Assembly (NCBI RefSeq): GCF_023015695.1
Contig: NZ_JALKAS010000001.1
Location: forward strand, 124,001-188,000
From: Jannaschia sp. S6380
GTDB taxonomy: Bacteria; Pseudomonadota; Alphaproteobacteria; Rhodobacterales; Rhodobacteraceae
Length of the DNA: 64,000 nt
Direction of reading: 5' to 3'
The translations under genes were made by a program, and so were the position numbers. The number at the start of each line of letters is the position of its first letter. Within the stretch, counting starts at the first letter, position 1. Shown here piece by piece: positions 1-8,436 of this stretch. Below the pieces are notes generated by a model. It had not been told where the DNA came from, did not search any database, and worked only from the letters and a program-made list of their open reading frames with translations.

Positions 1-601
1 GGCGGCCGATTTCGTGCGCGCCATCCTGCGCACCGGCATCCGGCGCCTGGACGCCCCCGTCCATGCGATCGAGGTGCTTCGCCGGGTGCATGTCTCCGAC
101 GGGACGGCCAGCGCCACGTTGACCCCCGCTTCCGAGTTGGAGATCGATTTCTCCATCGACTTCGCGGACCCGGCGATCGGTCGTCAGCACAAGGTCCTGC
201 GTCTGTCGAACGGCACCTTCGTGCGTGAGTTGTGCGACAGCCGGACCTTCTGCCGTCAGTCGGATGTCGATGCCATGCATGCCGTCGGGAAGGCGTTGGG
301 CGGCAGCTTGATGAATGCCGTCGTCATCGACGGGGCCCGGGTCGTGAACCCCGAAGGTTTCCGCCATTCCGACGAGGCGGTACGCCACAAGATGCTGGAC
401 GCGTTGGGCGATCTGGCATTGGCCGGCGCGCCGATCCTGGGGCGTTACACGGGCGTGCGGGCCGGTCACGCGATGACCAACCGCGTGCTGCGGGCGCTCT
501 TCGCCGACCCGCTGGCCTACCGGATCCGGACGCTCGGCGCGGCCGAATGCCACCTGCTTCCTGGCGCGGGCCTCGAGAAGGATGTGTTCGCGCATCTCTG
601 A
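1..601 (+). CDS. lpxC: LpxC, UDP-3-O-acyl-N-acetylglucosamine deacetylase (5' end cut by window)
   Basis: C-terminal two thirds of the zinc amidase that catalyses the committed step of lipid A synthesis in the cytoplasm. The open frame runs in from the window edge, so the true start lies upstream; an internal GTG at 14 is not a credible start because AADF codons precede it in frame. The RHKMLD segment carries the H-x3-D pair that binds zinc in LpxC, and the later AGHAMTN segment carries the conserved catalytic histidine. The first zinc histidine lies outside the window. bamD and recN follow on the same strand, the usual order in Rhodobacteraceae (ftsZ-lpxC-bamD-recN). Confidence 0.95.
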   Translation, partial: AADFVRAILRTGIRRLDAPVHAIEVLRRVHVSDGTASATLTPASELEIDFSIDFADPAIGRQHKVLRLSNGTFVRELCDSRTFCRQSDVDAMHAVGKALGGSLMNAVVIDGARVVNPEGFRHSDEAVRHKMLDALGDLALAGAPILGRYTGVRAGHAMTNRVLRALFADPLAYRIRTLGAAECHLLPGAGLEKDVFAHL

Positions 602-691
602 CGGGCTTTTCGCCGTGGACCGCTTCACAGCCCTCGGAGGCTCGATTAAGGTGCGGCCAAGCCCGGACGGGCACGGGCAGGGAATGGACGC

Positions 692-1531
692 ATGACGGAT
701 CGGCGACTGGCGCGACGTGGCAAACCATTGGCGACACTTGCGCTCGTCGGCGTCCTGACCGCCTGTGGCGGCGGCGACGAGCTTGCGCTCGAGGACACGG
801 CTCCGGATCAGATATTCCAGCGCGCGGAACTTGAGCTGGCGCGTGGCGACGCCGACGATGCCGCCGCGCTCTTTGCCGAGGTTGAACGCCTCTATCCTTA
901 TTCCGACTTCGCCAAGCGCGGCCTGATCATGCAGGCCTTCGCCTACCACAAGGATCGCGACTACGAGAACGCACGCGCCGCGGCCCAGCGGTTCATCGAC
1001 TTCTACCCGGCCGATGAGGACGCGGCCTATGCGCAATATCTCCTTGCGCTCAGCTACTACGACCAGATCGACCAGGTCGGTCGCGACCAGGGGCTGACCT
1101 TCCAGGCGCTGCAGAGTTTGCGGACCGTGATCGAACGTTATCCCGACAGCGAATACGCACGATCGTCGATCCTGAAGTTCGACCTCGCCTTCGACCATCT
1201 GGCCGCCAAGGAGATGGAGATCGGACGCTATTATCTGAAGCGCGGGCATTACCCGGCCGCGATCAACCGCTTCCGCGCCGTGGTCGAGGAATTCCAGACC
1301 ACGACCCACACGCCCGAGGCGCTGTCCCGTCTGGTCGAAGCCTATCTGTCGCTCGGCCTGGTCGAGGAGGCGCAGACGGCCGGCGCGATCCTGGGCTACA
1401 ACTTCCGGTCCTCGCCATTCTACGACGATGCCTATCGGCAATTGACGGGCCGCGGCCTGTCGCCCGAGGCACGGGGAAGCGGATGGCTTGCCGACGTTTA
1501 TCGGCGCACGATCCAGGGTCGCTGGCTGTAA
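692..1531 (+). CDS. bamD: BamD, outer membrane protein assembly lipoprotein
   Basis: Essential lipoprotein of the BAM complex, which inserts beta-barrel proteins into the outer membrane. The 279-residue product starts with a basic n-region and hydrophobic stretch ending in the lipobox LTAC, with lipidated Cys at residue 25. It is followed by a helical tetratricopeptide-like array (segments such as LYPYSDFAKRG and DFYPADEDAAYAQY are typical of BamD/ComL). Length and position between lpxC and recN fit the family. A partner, bamE, occurs near 56.9 kb in this window. Confidence 0.95.
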   Translation: MTDRRLARRGKPLATLALVGVLTACGGGDELALEDTAPDQIFQRAELELARGDADDAAALFAEVERLYPYSDFAKRGLIMQAFAYHKDRDYENARAAAQRFIDFYPADEDAAYAQYLLALSYYDQIDQVGRDQGLTFQALQSLRTVIERYPDSEYARSSILKFDLAFDHLAAKEMEIGRYYLKRGHYPAAINRFRAVVEEFQTTTHTPEALSRLVEAYLSLGLVEEAQTAGAILGYNFRSSPFYDDAYRQLTGRGLSPEARGSGWLADVYRRTIQGRWL

Positions 1532-1589
1532 GGTGCGCTGGGTGCGCGAACGGCTCGTCTTCCGTCGTGGGCCATACTAGTTAACGGCC

Positions 1590-3242
1590 ATGCTCCGCTC
1601 CCTGGAAATTCGCGACATGCTCATCATCGACCGGTTGTCGCTCGACTTCCAGCCGGGGCTGAACGTTTTGACGGGCGAGACGGGGGCCGGCAAGTCCATC
1701 CTGCTCGACAGTCTCGGTTTCGTCCTGGGCTGGCGCGGGCGGGCGGAACTGGTCCGTCAGGGCGCGGATCAGGGTGAGGTGACCGCCGCCTTCGACCTGC
1801 CCCCCGGCCATCCGGCGCGCGACGTGTTGGCGGAACACGACATCACCGCCGAGGAGGACGAACTTCTGTTGCGGCGGGTGAACACCCGCGACGGGCGCAA
1901 GACGGCCTGGGTCAACGGTTCCCGCGTCTCGGGGGAGGTGCTACGGGCGCTGTCCGACAAGTTGCTGGAACTCCATGGTCAGCATGACGACCGCGGTCTG
2001 TTGGACGTCAATGGCCACCGGGCCTTGCTTGACGCTTTTGCCGGGCTCGACGCGGGTGCCGTGCGGTCGGCCTGGACGCGCCTCAGCGCCGCACGCCGGG
2101 CCCTCCGCGCCGCCGAGGCACGCCGCGAGGAGGCATTGGCAGAAGAAGACTTCCTGCGCCACGCCGTCGACGAGCTTGACCGCTTGGATCCACAGCCGGG
2201 GGAGGAGGCCGAGTTGGACACCCGCCGCCGGCTGATGCAGGGGGCCGAGAAGATCCGCGACGACGTGGCCAAGGCGCTTCAGGCGATCGGGCCGCAGGGG
2301 GCCGAGGGGCAGATGCTGGACGCGACCCGGTGGCTGGACGGCGCGGCCCACGCCGCGGCCGACGCCCTGGGACCGGCGATGGACGCGCTGAACCGGGCGA
2401 TGGTCGAGCTTGGCGAGGCACAGGCCGGCGTGGAAAGCTGCCTCGACGCGCTGCGCTTCGATCCGAGCGAGCTTGAGGACGCAGAGGAACGCCTGTTTGC
2501 GATACGGGCCATCGCCCGCAAGCACGGCGTCCAACCCGATGCGCTGCCGGAGTTCGCCGCCGATCTGCGCGCGCGGCTGGACCTGTTGAACGCCTCCGAA
2601 GGCGGGCTGGCCAAATTGACGGCGGAGGCCGAGGGAGCCCAAGCCGCCTATGATACGTCGTCGGCCGCGTTGACGCGCGCCCGGACAGATGCCGCCCTGC
2701 GTCTGGACGCGGCGATGCGCGCGGAACTGGCGCCGCTCAAGATGGATCGGGCGACCTTCACCACCACCCTCGTGCCCGGCCCGGCCGGGCCTGATGGTGC
2801 CGATGTCGTGGCGTTCGAGGTGGCGACCAACCCCGGTGCGCCGTCTGGCCCGCTCAACAAGATCGCATCCGGCGGGGAACTCAGCCGATTCCTTCTGGCG
2901 CTGAAGGTCTGCCTGACCGGCGGCGACCGGTCGCTGACAATGATCTTCGACGAGATCGACCGTGGCGTCGGCGGCGCAACCGCCGATGCCGTGGGCCGCC
3001 GCCTGAGGGCGCTTGCGGATAGGGGGCAGGTGCTGGTCGTCACACATTCGCCCCAGGTCGCGGCCTTGGGCGCCCATCACTGGCGGGTGGAAAAGCGGGT
3101 CGCGGGCGAGGTCACGACATCCACCGTGATCCCGGTGGCGGAAACCGACCGGGTGGACGAGATCGCACGCATGCTGGCCGGCGACACCGTCACGGACGCG
3201 GCACGCGGGGCGGCGAAGGCGCTGCTCGACGCGGCGGCATAG
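1590..3242 (+). CDS. recN: RecN, DNA repair ATPase (SMC-like)
   Basis: SMC-family ATPase that acts at DNA double-strand breaks. The 550-residue protein has the Walker A motif GETGAGKS at residues 29-36, a long helical middle with coiled-coil character, then the ABC signature (ASGGELSRF) and Walker B (MIFDEIDRG) near the C-terminus followed by a D-loop and an H-loop (VVTHSPQVA). The start at 1590 gives the canonical beginning MLRSLEIRDMLIID. It ends 44 bases before the convergent mgtE stop. Confidence 0.96.
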   Translation: MLRSLEIRDMLIIDRLSLDFQPGLNVLTGETGAGKSILLDSLGFVLGWRGRAELVRQGADQGEVTAAFDLPPGHPARDVLAEHDITAEEDELLLRRVNTRDGRKTAWVNGSRVSGEVLRALSDKLLELHGQHDDRGLLDVNGHRALLDAFAGLDAGAVRSAWTRLSAARRALRAAEARREEALAEEDFLRHAVDELDRLDPQPGEEAELDTRRRLMQGAEKIRDDVAKALQAIGPQGAEGQMLDATRWLDGAAHAAADALGPAMDALNRAMVELGEAQAGVESCLDALRFDPSELEDAEERLFAIRAIARKHGVQPDALPEFAADLRARLDLLNASEGGLAKLTAEAEGAQAAYDTSSAALTRARTDAALRLDAAMRAELAPLKMDRATFTTTLVPGPAGPDGADVVAFEVATNPGAPSGPLNKIASGGELSRFLLALKVCLTGGDRSLTMIFDEIDRGVGGATADAVGRRLRALADRGQVLVVTHSPQVAALGAHHWRVEKRVAGEVTTSTVIPVAETDRVDEIARMLAGDTVTDAARGAAKALLDAAA

Positions 3243-3285
3243 CAGGCACCGTCAAGGGGTCGAACGGAAAGGTCCGACGTCCCCG

Positions 3286-4686
3286 TCACAACAGCCAGAG
3301 TGCCGCCAGTCCGAGAAACGCGAAGAAGCCCACCACGTCCGTTACCGTCGTCACGAACGCGCCCGAGGCAAGGGCCGGGTCGATGCCGACTTTCTCCAGA
3401 ACCACAGGGATGCCGACGCCCGCCAGGCCCGCTACGACCAGGTTGATGATCATCGCCACCGCGATCACCACCCCCAGCATGGGCGAGCCGAACCAGACCA
3501 GGCCGACGATCCCCATGATGATCGCAAAGGCCACGCCATTGATGCCCCCGGCCATCACCTCGCGCCGGATGACGCGCCAGACGTTCGCCCCGGTCAGGTC
3601 GCGCGTAGCGAGTGCGCGCACCGCCACCGTCAGCGATTGCGTCCCCGCATTGCCGCCCATGGACGCCACGATGGGCATGAGCACGGCCAGGGCCACGATT
3701 TCGGTTATGACGCCCTCGAACTGCGAGATCACGATGGAGGCCATGATCGCCGTGACCAGGTTCACCGCCAGCCACGGGAACCGGCGCCGGACCACACCCA
3801 AAGTGCGGTTCGACAGGGATTCCTCGGCATCGACGCCGGCCAGGCGCAGGATGTCCTCCTCCGCCTCCTCGTCCAGAATGCGGATTGCGTCGTCGATGGT
3901 GATGACGCCCAGCAGCCGGTCGTCCGCATCGACCACCGGGGCCGAGATTAGGTGGTACTGGTTGAAGGCATAGGCGACCTCGCTTTCCGGATCGGTCACC
4001 TCGAAGGTGCGGAAGCTCTCCTCCTCGATTTCGGCCAGCGGTGTCTCCCGGGGGGCGCCCAGGATCTTGCCCAGCGTGACGTAACCCACGGGCCGCATCC
4101 GCGGATCGGTCAGGATGACGTGGTAGAACTGCTCCGGCAGGTCGGGGGCATTTCGCAAATGGTCGATCGCCTGGCCCACCGTCCAGAACGACGGCGCGAT
4201 CACCACCTCGCGCTGCATCAGGCGACCGGCGGAGAATTCGGGGTAGGTCAGGGCCTGCTGGACGGCAACTCGGTCGACATCGTCGAGCGACGCCAGGATC
4301 GCGTCGGCCTGGGTCTCGCTCTCCAGGTTCTCGATCAGGTCGACGACGTCGTCCGTCTCCAACTCGCGCACCGCTTCGGCGACCTCGTCGGCGGGCAGTT
4401 CCGCCAGGATCTCCTCGCGGATGGTCTCGTCGAGCTCGGACAGGATCTCGCCGTCGATCCCGCCGGACCACAAACGCAGCAATTCGCGGCGCGGCTGATC
4501 GTCGAGCTGTTCCAGGAGGTCGGCGATGTCGGCGCCGTGCAGCGGTTCCAGCAGGGCGTCGATCGCGGGCCCGTCATCGGCGGCGATGGCATCGCGAACC
4601 AGGCGCAACCGCGGTTGGTCCAGTTCCACGTCCTCATCCAACTCGTCGGCCGGGGTGACTGGGGTTTCGGGGTCGGTGTCGGACAT
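3286..4686 (-). CDS. mgtE: MgtE magnesium transporter
   Basis: Inner-membrane Mg2+ channel/transporter. The reading frame is open much further upstream, but the family N-terminus fits a start at 4686 (MSDTDPETP), giving 466 residues against a usual 450 or so. Order: acidic cytoplasmic MgtE N domain with helical repeats (about 40-165), a CBS pair that senses Mg2+ (about 165-290), then five membrane segments starting near residue 320. The conserved NLVTA, NAGTQ and pore-helix segments are visible. It is divergent from guaD with a 93-base intergenic region. Confidence 0.94.
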   Translation of the reverse strand: MSDTDPETPVTPADELDEDVELDQPRLRLVRDAIAADDGPAIDALLEPLHGADIADLLEQLDDQPRRELLRLWSGGIDGEILSELDETIREEILAELPADEVAEAVRELETDDVVDLIENLESETQADAILASLDDVDRVAVQQALTYPEFSAGRLMQREVVIAPSFWTVGQAIDHLRNAPDLPEQFYHVILTDPRMRPVGYVTLGKILGAPRETPLAEIEEESFRTFEVTDPESEVAYAFNQYHLISAPVVDADDRLLGVITIDDAIRILDEEAEEDILRLAGVDAEESLSNRTLGVVRRRFPWLAVNLVTAIMASIVISQFEGVITEIVALAVLMPIVASMGGNAGTQSLTVAVRALATRDLTGANVWRVIRREVMAGGINGVAFAIIMGIVGLVWFGSPMLGVVIAVAMIINLVVAGLAGVGIPVVLEKVGIDPALASGAFVTTVTDVVGFFAFLGLAALWLL

Positions 4687-4779
4687 GGGGCAAACTCCGG
4701 GCGCGTCTCCTGCGCGGGGGATAACGCGCGTGACGCGCGAGGGGTAGCGGCGATTTCGGCCGCGGGGTAGGGGACGCGC

Positions 4780-6069
4780 ATGACCCTGCTGATCACCGGC
4801 CAGACGCTCGCTTTCGTCGACGACCCGTTCATCGTGGCGCCCGAAGATGTGGTGCGCCACCGCAGCGACGGCGCCGTCGTCGTCGAAGACGGGCGCATCG
4901 TGGACGTGGGGGCGGCGGCCGACCTGTCCACTCGCTATCCCGATGCGATGCGGGCCGATCATGGCGAGGCCCTGATCCTGCCAGGCTTCGTCGACGCGCA
5001 TGTGCACTATCCGCAGACGGCGATCATCGCGTCCTGGGGCAAGCGGCTGATCGACTGGCTACAGACCTATACCTTCCCCGAGGAGGCCCGGTTCGGAGAC
5101 CCAGAACACGCCGCCCGGATCGCGAACACCTATCTCGACCTCGCGCTGGCGAACGGGACGACGTCGGCCTGCAGCTTCTGCACCATCCACCCCGAAAGCG
5201 TGGACGCGATATTCGCCGCGGCGGCCGACCGGGGCATGGCGATCTGGGCCGGCAAGACCTGCATGGATCGCAACGCCCCCGAGGATTTGCGCGACACGGC
5301 CCAGGGTGCGTATGACGACAGCAAGGCCCTGCTGGACCGGTGGCATGGGCAGGGTCGCGCGTCTTACGTGATCACCCCCCGGTTCACACCAACCTCCACT
5401 CCCGACCAGCTTGCCGCCCTCGGGGGTCTATGGACCGAACGCCCTGATTGCCTGATGCAGACACACCTGAGCGAGCAGGTCGACGAGATCGCTTGGGTCC
5501 GCGACCTGCACCCCGAGGCGCGCGACTATCTGGACACGTACGAGGCGCACGGCCTGTTGCGCGAACGCAGCCTGTTCGGACACGCGATCCACTTGGCCGA
5601 TCGCGAACGCGACAGGCTGGCCGAGGTCGGCGCCGCGCTTGTCCATTGCCCGACATCGAACACGTTCATCGGGTCGGGACTGTTCGACATGGGGTTGGCC
5701 CGCCGCCTTCGCGTGGGTCTGGCCACCGATACGGGGGGCGGATCCAGCTTTTCGATGTTGCGCACGATGGCGGCCGCCTACGAGGTGGCGCAGTTGCGCG
5801 GACAGGCGCTCCACTCGTCACAACTTCTATGGCTGGCCACCGCAGGATCGGCCCGCGCACTGCATGCCGACGGGATCGGTCGTCTGGAAGTGGGCGCAAT
5901 GGCCGATCTGGTCGTGCTGGACCTGCATTCCACGTTCGCGATCGCACAACGCACCGCGCGTGCCGACACCCTGTGGGAGGCGGTGTTTCCGACGATCATG
6001 ATGGGCGACGACCGGGCCGTCGCGCAAACCTATGTCGCGGGTCGACCGATGAAGACCGGACGACCCTGA
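4780..6069 (+). CDS. guaD: Guanine deaminase
   Basis: Cytoplasmic amidohydrolase converting guanine to xanthine and ammonia in purine salvage or catabolism. The 429-residue protein has the metal-binding HVH in GFVDAHVHYPQT and the guanine deaminase hallmark WLQTYTFPEE just after it. Further metal ligands are visible in QTHLSEQ, FGHAIHL and the conserved aspartate in ATDTGGG. purB (de novo adenylate synthesis) lies just downstream on the other strand, so two purine genes are neighbours, although they are not co-transcribed. Confidence 0.95.
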   Translation: MTLLITGQTLAFVDDPFIVAPEDVVRHRSDGAVVVEDGRIVDVGAAADLSTRYPDAMRADHGEALILPGFVDAHVHYPQTAIIASWGKRLIDWLQTYTFPEEARFGDPEHAARIANTYLDLALANGTTSACSFCTIHPESVDAIFAAAADRGMAIWAGKTCMDRNAPEDLRDTAQGAYDDSKALLDRWHGQGRASYVITPRFTPTSTPDQLAALGGLWTERPDCLMQTHLSEQVDEIAWVRDLHPEARDYLDTYEAHGLLRERSLFGHAIHLADRERDRLAEVGAALVHCPTSNTFIGSGLFDMGLARRLRVGLATDTGGGSSFSMLRTMAAAYEVAQLRGQALHSSQLLWLATAGSARALHADGIGRLEVGAMADLVVLDLHSTFAIAQRTARADTLWEAVFPTIMMGDDRAVAQTYVAGRPMKTGRP

Positions 6070-6075
6070 CCCGTA

Positions 6076-6246
6076 TCAGCCGGTGACGTCGGCCACGCAG
6101 GTCCCCGTGTCCGCGTCGAGCGTCGTGCCCGGCGCGCAGGACATGGTCACCTGCTCATGCTTGGTCCAATTGCAGCCTTCGGCATGGGCGAGGCCGGGCG
6201 CGGTCAGCAGCGCCGCCGTGGCAAGGAGGGTCTTGAGTGTCTTCAT
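6076..6246 (-). CDS. Small secreted Cys-containing protein, 56 residues
   Basis: Short gene on the minus strand between guaD and purB. The product begins MKTLKTLLATAALLTAPGLAHA, a clean signal peptide, so the mature protein is only about 34 residues, with cysteines at 25, 37 and 50 in the pattern CNW-x9-SC-x5-LD-x-DTGTCV. This spacing resembles small conserved hypothetical proteins that I know beside purB in Roseobacter relatives, and superficially a chitin-binding peritrophin fold. A good Shine-Dalgarno sequence (AGGAG, 6 nt spacer) precedes the ATG. Three cysteines leave one unpaired unless the protein dimerises. Function unknown. Confidence 0.8.
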   Translation of the reverse strand: MKTLKTLLATAALLTAPGLAHAEGCNWTKHEQVTMSCAPGTTLDADTGTCVADVTG

Positions 6247-6264
6247 GGCCGTCTCCTGTGTTTG

Positions 6265-6287
6265 GGTGACGTAAGGTTAGCGTCACC
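6265..6287. promoter_or_regulatory. Perfect 7-bp inverted repeat with 9-nt spacer
   Basis: GGTGACG, nine bases, then CGTCACC, located 19 bases upstream of the start of the small secreted protein and 44 bases after the purB stop codon. Read on the minus strand it could form a 5' UTR hairpin or act as a dyad operator. It is not followed by a T run, so a plain intrinsic terminator of purB is less likely. Role is inferred only. Confidence 0.4.
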
Positions 6288-6331
6288 GCCGGCACAGTCC
6301 AATCACGATCGGCGGTCATGATGTCGCGGCG

Positions 6332-7639
6332 TCAATCCGCGCCGAAGACCCGGTCGAAGATCGTATCGACATGCTTGGTATGATAGCCGAGGTCGAACTT
6401 CTCGCGGATCTCGTCCTCGGACAGCGCCGCGCGGACGTCGGCATCGGCCAGTAGCTCCGTCTGGAAATCTGCGCCCTGTTCCCAGACCTTCATCGCGTTG
6501 CGCTGGACCAGGGCATAGGCATCGTCGCGCGACACGCCGGCCTGGGTCAGCGCGAGCAGCACGCGCTGCGACATGACCAGGCCGCGGAACTTGTTCATGT
6601 TGGCCAACATGTTCTCGGGATAGACGACCAGCTTGTCGACCACGCCGGTCAGGCGGGCCAGCGCGAAGTCCAGCGTGATCGTCGCGTCCGGCCCGATCAT
6701 CCGCTCGACCGAGGAGTGCGAGATGTCCCGCTCGTGCCAGAGGGTCACGTTCTCCAGCGCGGGCACGACCGCGGCGCGGACCATCCGCGCGAGGCCCGTC
6801 AGGTTCTCGGTCAGGACCGGGTTGCGCTTGTGCGGCATCGCCGACGAACCCTTCTGCCCGGCGCTGAAGAATTCCTCGGCCTCCAGCACTTCGGTCCGCT
6901 GCATGTGTCGGATCTCGGTCGCGATGTTCTCGATGCTGCTGGCCACGACGCCCAGCGTGGCGAAGAACGCCGCATGGCGATCGCGCGGGATGACCTGTGT
7001 GCTGATGGGCTCCGGAGTCAGGTCCAGCTTGGCGCAGACATGCGCCTCGACGGCCGGGTCGATATTGGCGAACGTCCCGACCGCACCGCTGATCGCGCCA
7101 GTGGCCACCTCAGCGCGCGCGGTGCGCAGGCGGCGCAGGTTGCGATCCATCTCGGCATGGAAGCGCGCGAAGGTCAGGCCCATGGTCGTGGGCTCGGCGT
7201 GGATGCCGTGGCTGCGCCCGATGCGGACGGTGTCCTTGTGCTCGAACGCCCGGCGCTTCAGCGCGGCCAGCAACGCCTCCACGTCCGCGATCAGCAGGTC
7301 CGCCGCCCGCACCAGTTGCACGTTCAGGGTCGTGTCGAGCACGTCGGACGAGGTCATCCCCTGGTGCACGAACCGCGCCGCATCCGCGCCCACGATCTCC
7401 GACAGATGGGTCAGGAAGGCGATGACATCATGCTTGGTGACCGCCTCGATCTCGTCGATCCGGGCGACGTCGAACTCCGAATCCTTCGCTTTCCAGACCG
7501 CTTCGGCGTTCGCCTTCGGGATCACTCCCAGATCGGCCATGGCGTCGCAGGCATGGGCCTCGATCTCGAACCAGATGCGGAACTTCGTCTCGGGCGACCA
7601 GATGGCGACCATCTCGGGGCGGGAATAGCGGGGGATCAT
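6332..7639 (-). CDS. purB: Adenylosuccinate lyase
   Basis: Catalyses two fumarate-releasing steps of purine synthesis (SAICAR to AICAR and adenylosuccinate to AMP). The frame is open upstream, but a start at 7639 gives the family beginning MIPRYSRPEMVAIW and 435 residues, matching the usual length. The superfamily signature loop is SSAMPHKRNP. Other conserved segments include TSSDVLDT and RSHGIHAEP, which hold catalytic and substrate-binding residues. A short secreted-protein gene follows on the same strand. Confidence 0.97.
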   Translation of the reverse strand: MIPRYSRPEMVAIWSPETKFRIWFEIEAHACDAMADLGVIPKANAEAVWKAKDSEFDVARIDEIEAVTKHDVIAFLTHLSEIVGADAARFVHQGMTSSDVLDTTLNVQLVRAADLLIADVEALLAALKRRAFEHKDTVRIGRSHGIHAEPTTMGLTFARFHAEMDRNLRRLRTARAEVATGAISGAVGTFANIDPAVEAHVCAKLDLTPEPISTQVIPRDRHAAFFATLGVVASSIENIATEIRHMQRTEVLEAEEFFSAGQKGSSAMPHKRNPVLTENLTGLARMVRAAVVPALENVTLWHERDISHSSVERMIGPDATITLDFALARLTGVVDKLVVYPENMLANMNKFRGLVMSQRVLLALTQAGVSRDDAYALVQRNAMKVWEQGADFQTELLADADVRAALSEDEIREKFDLGYHTKHVDTIFDRVFGAD

Positions 7640-7718
7640 GGGGCGGGTCTCTCCGGTGGCGGCAGGGTCGCGCGCGTCATAGGATGCGCATGACCGCCCC
7701 GCAAGGAAGCCGCGCCCG

Positions 7719-8129
7719 ATGCTGCCCGCCGAACGACTCGCCGCGTTGAGCGGCCGCTGGACGACGGCACGGGCGCTGATCCATGCCGACGGATCAGGTG
7801 CGCAATTCCTGGGTTCGACGATCTGGACGCCGGAAGGGGGGCGCATGCGCTGCGTCGAGGCGGGCGATCTGCATCAGGACGGCCGGACCTTTCCCGCCCG
7901 GCGCGAGACGTTCTGGCATGCCTTCTCGGACGGGATCGCGGTGTCCTCTTCCGACGGCAGGCCCTTTCATCGCATCGGCCCGGATCAAGATGCGTTGCAT
8001 GATTGCCCGCCCGATACGTACCGGCTGCGCTATGACTGGTCGGCCTGGCCCGCCTGGTCGGTGCGATGGCGGGTCACGGGGCCGCGCAAGAACTACCGCG
8101 CGCTGACCCGGTACCGTCGCGCGCCCTAG
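7719..8129 (+). CDS. DUF6314-type protein, 136 residues
   Basis: Cytoplasmic protein without signal peptide. Rich in aromatic residues and Arg, with a layout suggesting a small beta barrel: GRWTTARALIH near the N-terminus, RRETFWHAF in the middle and YRLRYDWSAWPAWSVRWRVTGPRKNYR near the end. I recognise this pattern from proteins annotated DUF6314 in Rhodobacteraceae and recall no assigned function. Start is supported by AAGGAAG about 10 bases upstream of the ATG. Its stop overlaps the convergent small secreted protein by 4 bases. Confidence 0.75.
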   Translation: MLPAERLAALSGRWTTARALIHADGSGAQFLGSTIWTPEGGRMRCVEAGDLHQDGRTFPARRETFWHAFSDGIAVSSSDGRPFHRIGPDQDALHDCPPDTYRLRYDWSAWPAWSVRWRVTGPRKNYRALTRYRRAP

Positions 8130-8359
8130 CCGGTCACGCAGCTTTCGCCGGTGTCCCGCCAGATCGGCACGTTCAGCGACATGTCGCAGCGGGCCATGAA
8201 GACGCGGCCGCCGACGGACAGGCAGGTGCGTTCCCCCATCTCGACCCGGCCGCCCTGACTATCGGTGCAATAGCAGTCGACCGTGCGGCCCGAGGGCGAT
8301 GTCACTTCGGCCGCGGCCGGCAGCGCCGCGAAGCAGGCGATCAGCGCGAAACGTCTCAT
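8126..8359 (-). CDS. Small secreted Cys-rich protein, 77 residues
   Basis: The product begins MRRFALIACFAALPAAA, a signal peptide, leaving about 60 mature residues. It contains the conserved core VDCYCTDSQGGRVEMGE, then TCLSVGGR-FMARCDMSLN-PIWR and a C-terminal ESCVTG. The mature part has five cysteines. I recognise this as a small conserved hypothetical of Roseobacter-group genomes, probably periplasmic, with no known function. It lies divergently upstream of prfA (77-base gap) and tail-to-tail with the DUF6314 gene. Confidence 0.78.
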   Translation of the reverse strand: MRRFALIACFAALPAAAEVTSPSGRTVDCYCTDSQGGRVEMGERTCLSVGGRVFMARCDMSLNVPIWRDTGESCVTG

Positions 8360-8436
8360 GTCCGTAACCTCCTGAACCGATCCTAGCAGATGCGCGGGCC
8401 TTGACCTAATGGCATCGGCCCCGCATCACGCGCCAC

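Noticed and set aside
3243..3285. Imperfect dyad between recN and mgtE stops
   Set aside because: Stem interrupted by mismatches and no T run on either side, so not called a terminator.
3077..4471. 464-codon minus-strand frame overlapping mgtE and recN
   Set aside because: Same strand as mgtE but another frame; Arg/Gly-rich and lacking domain features.
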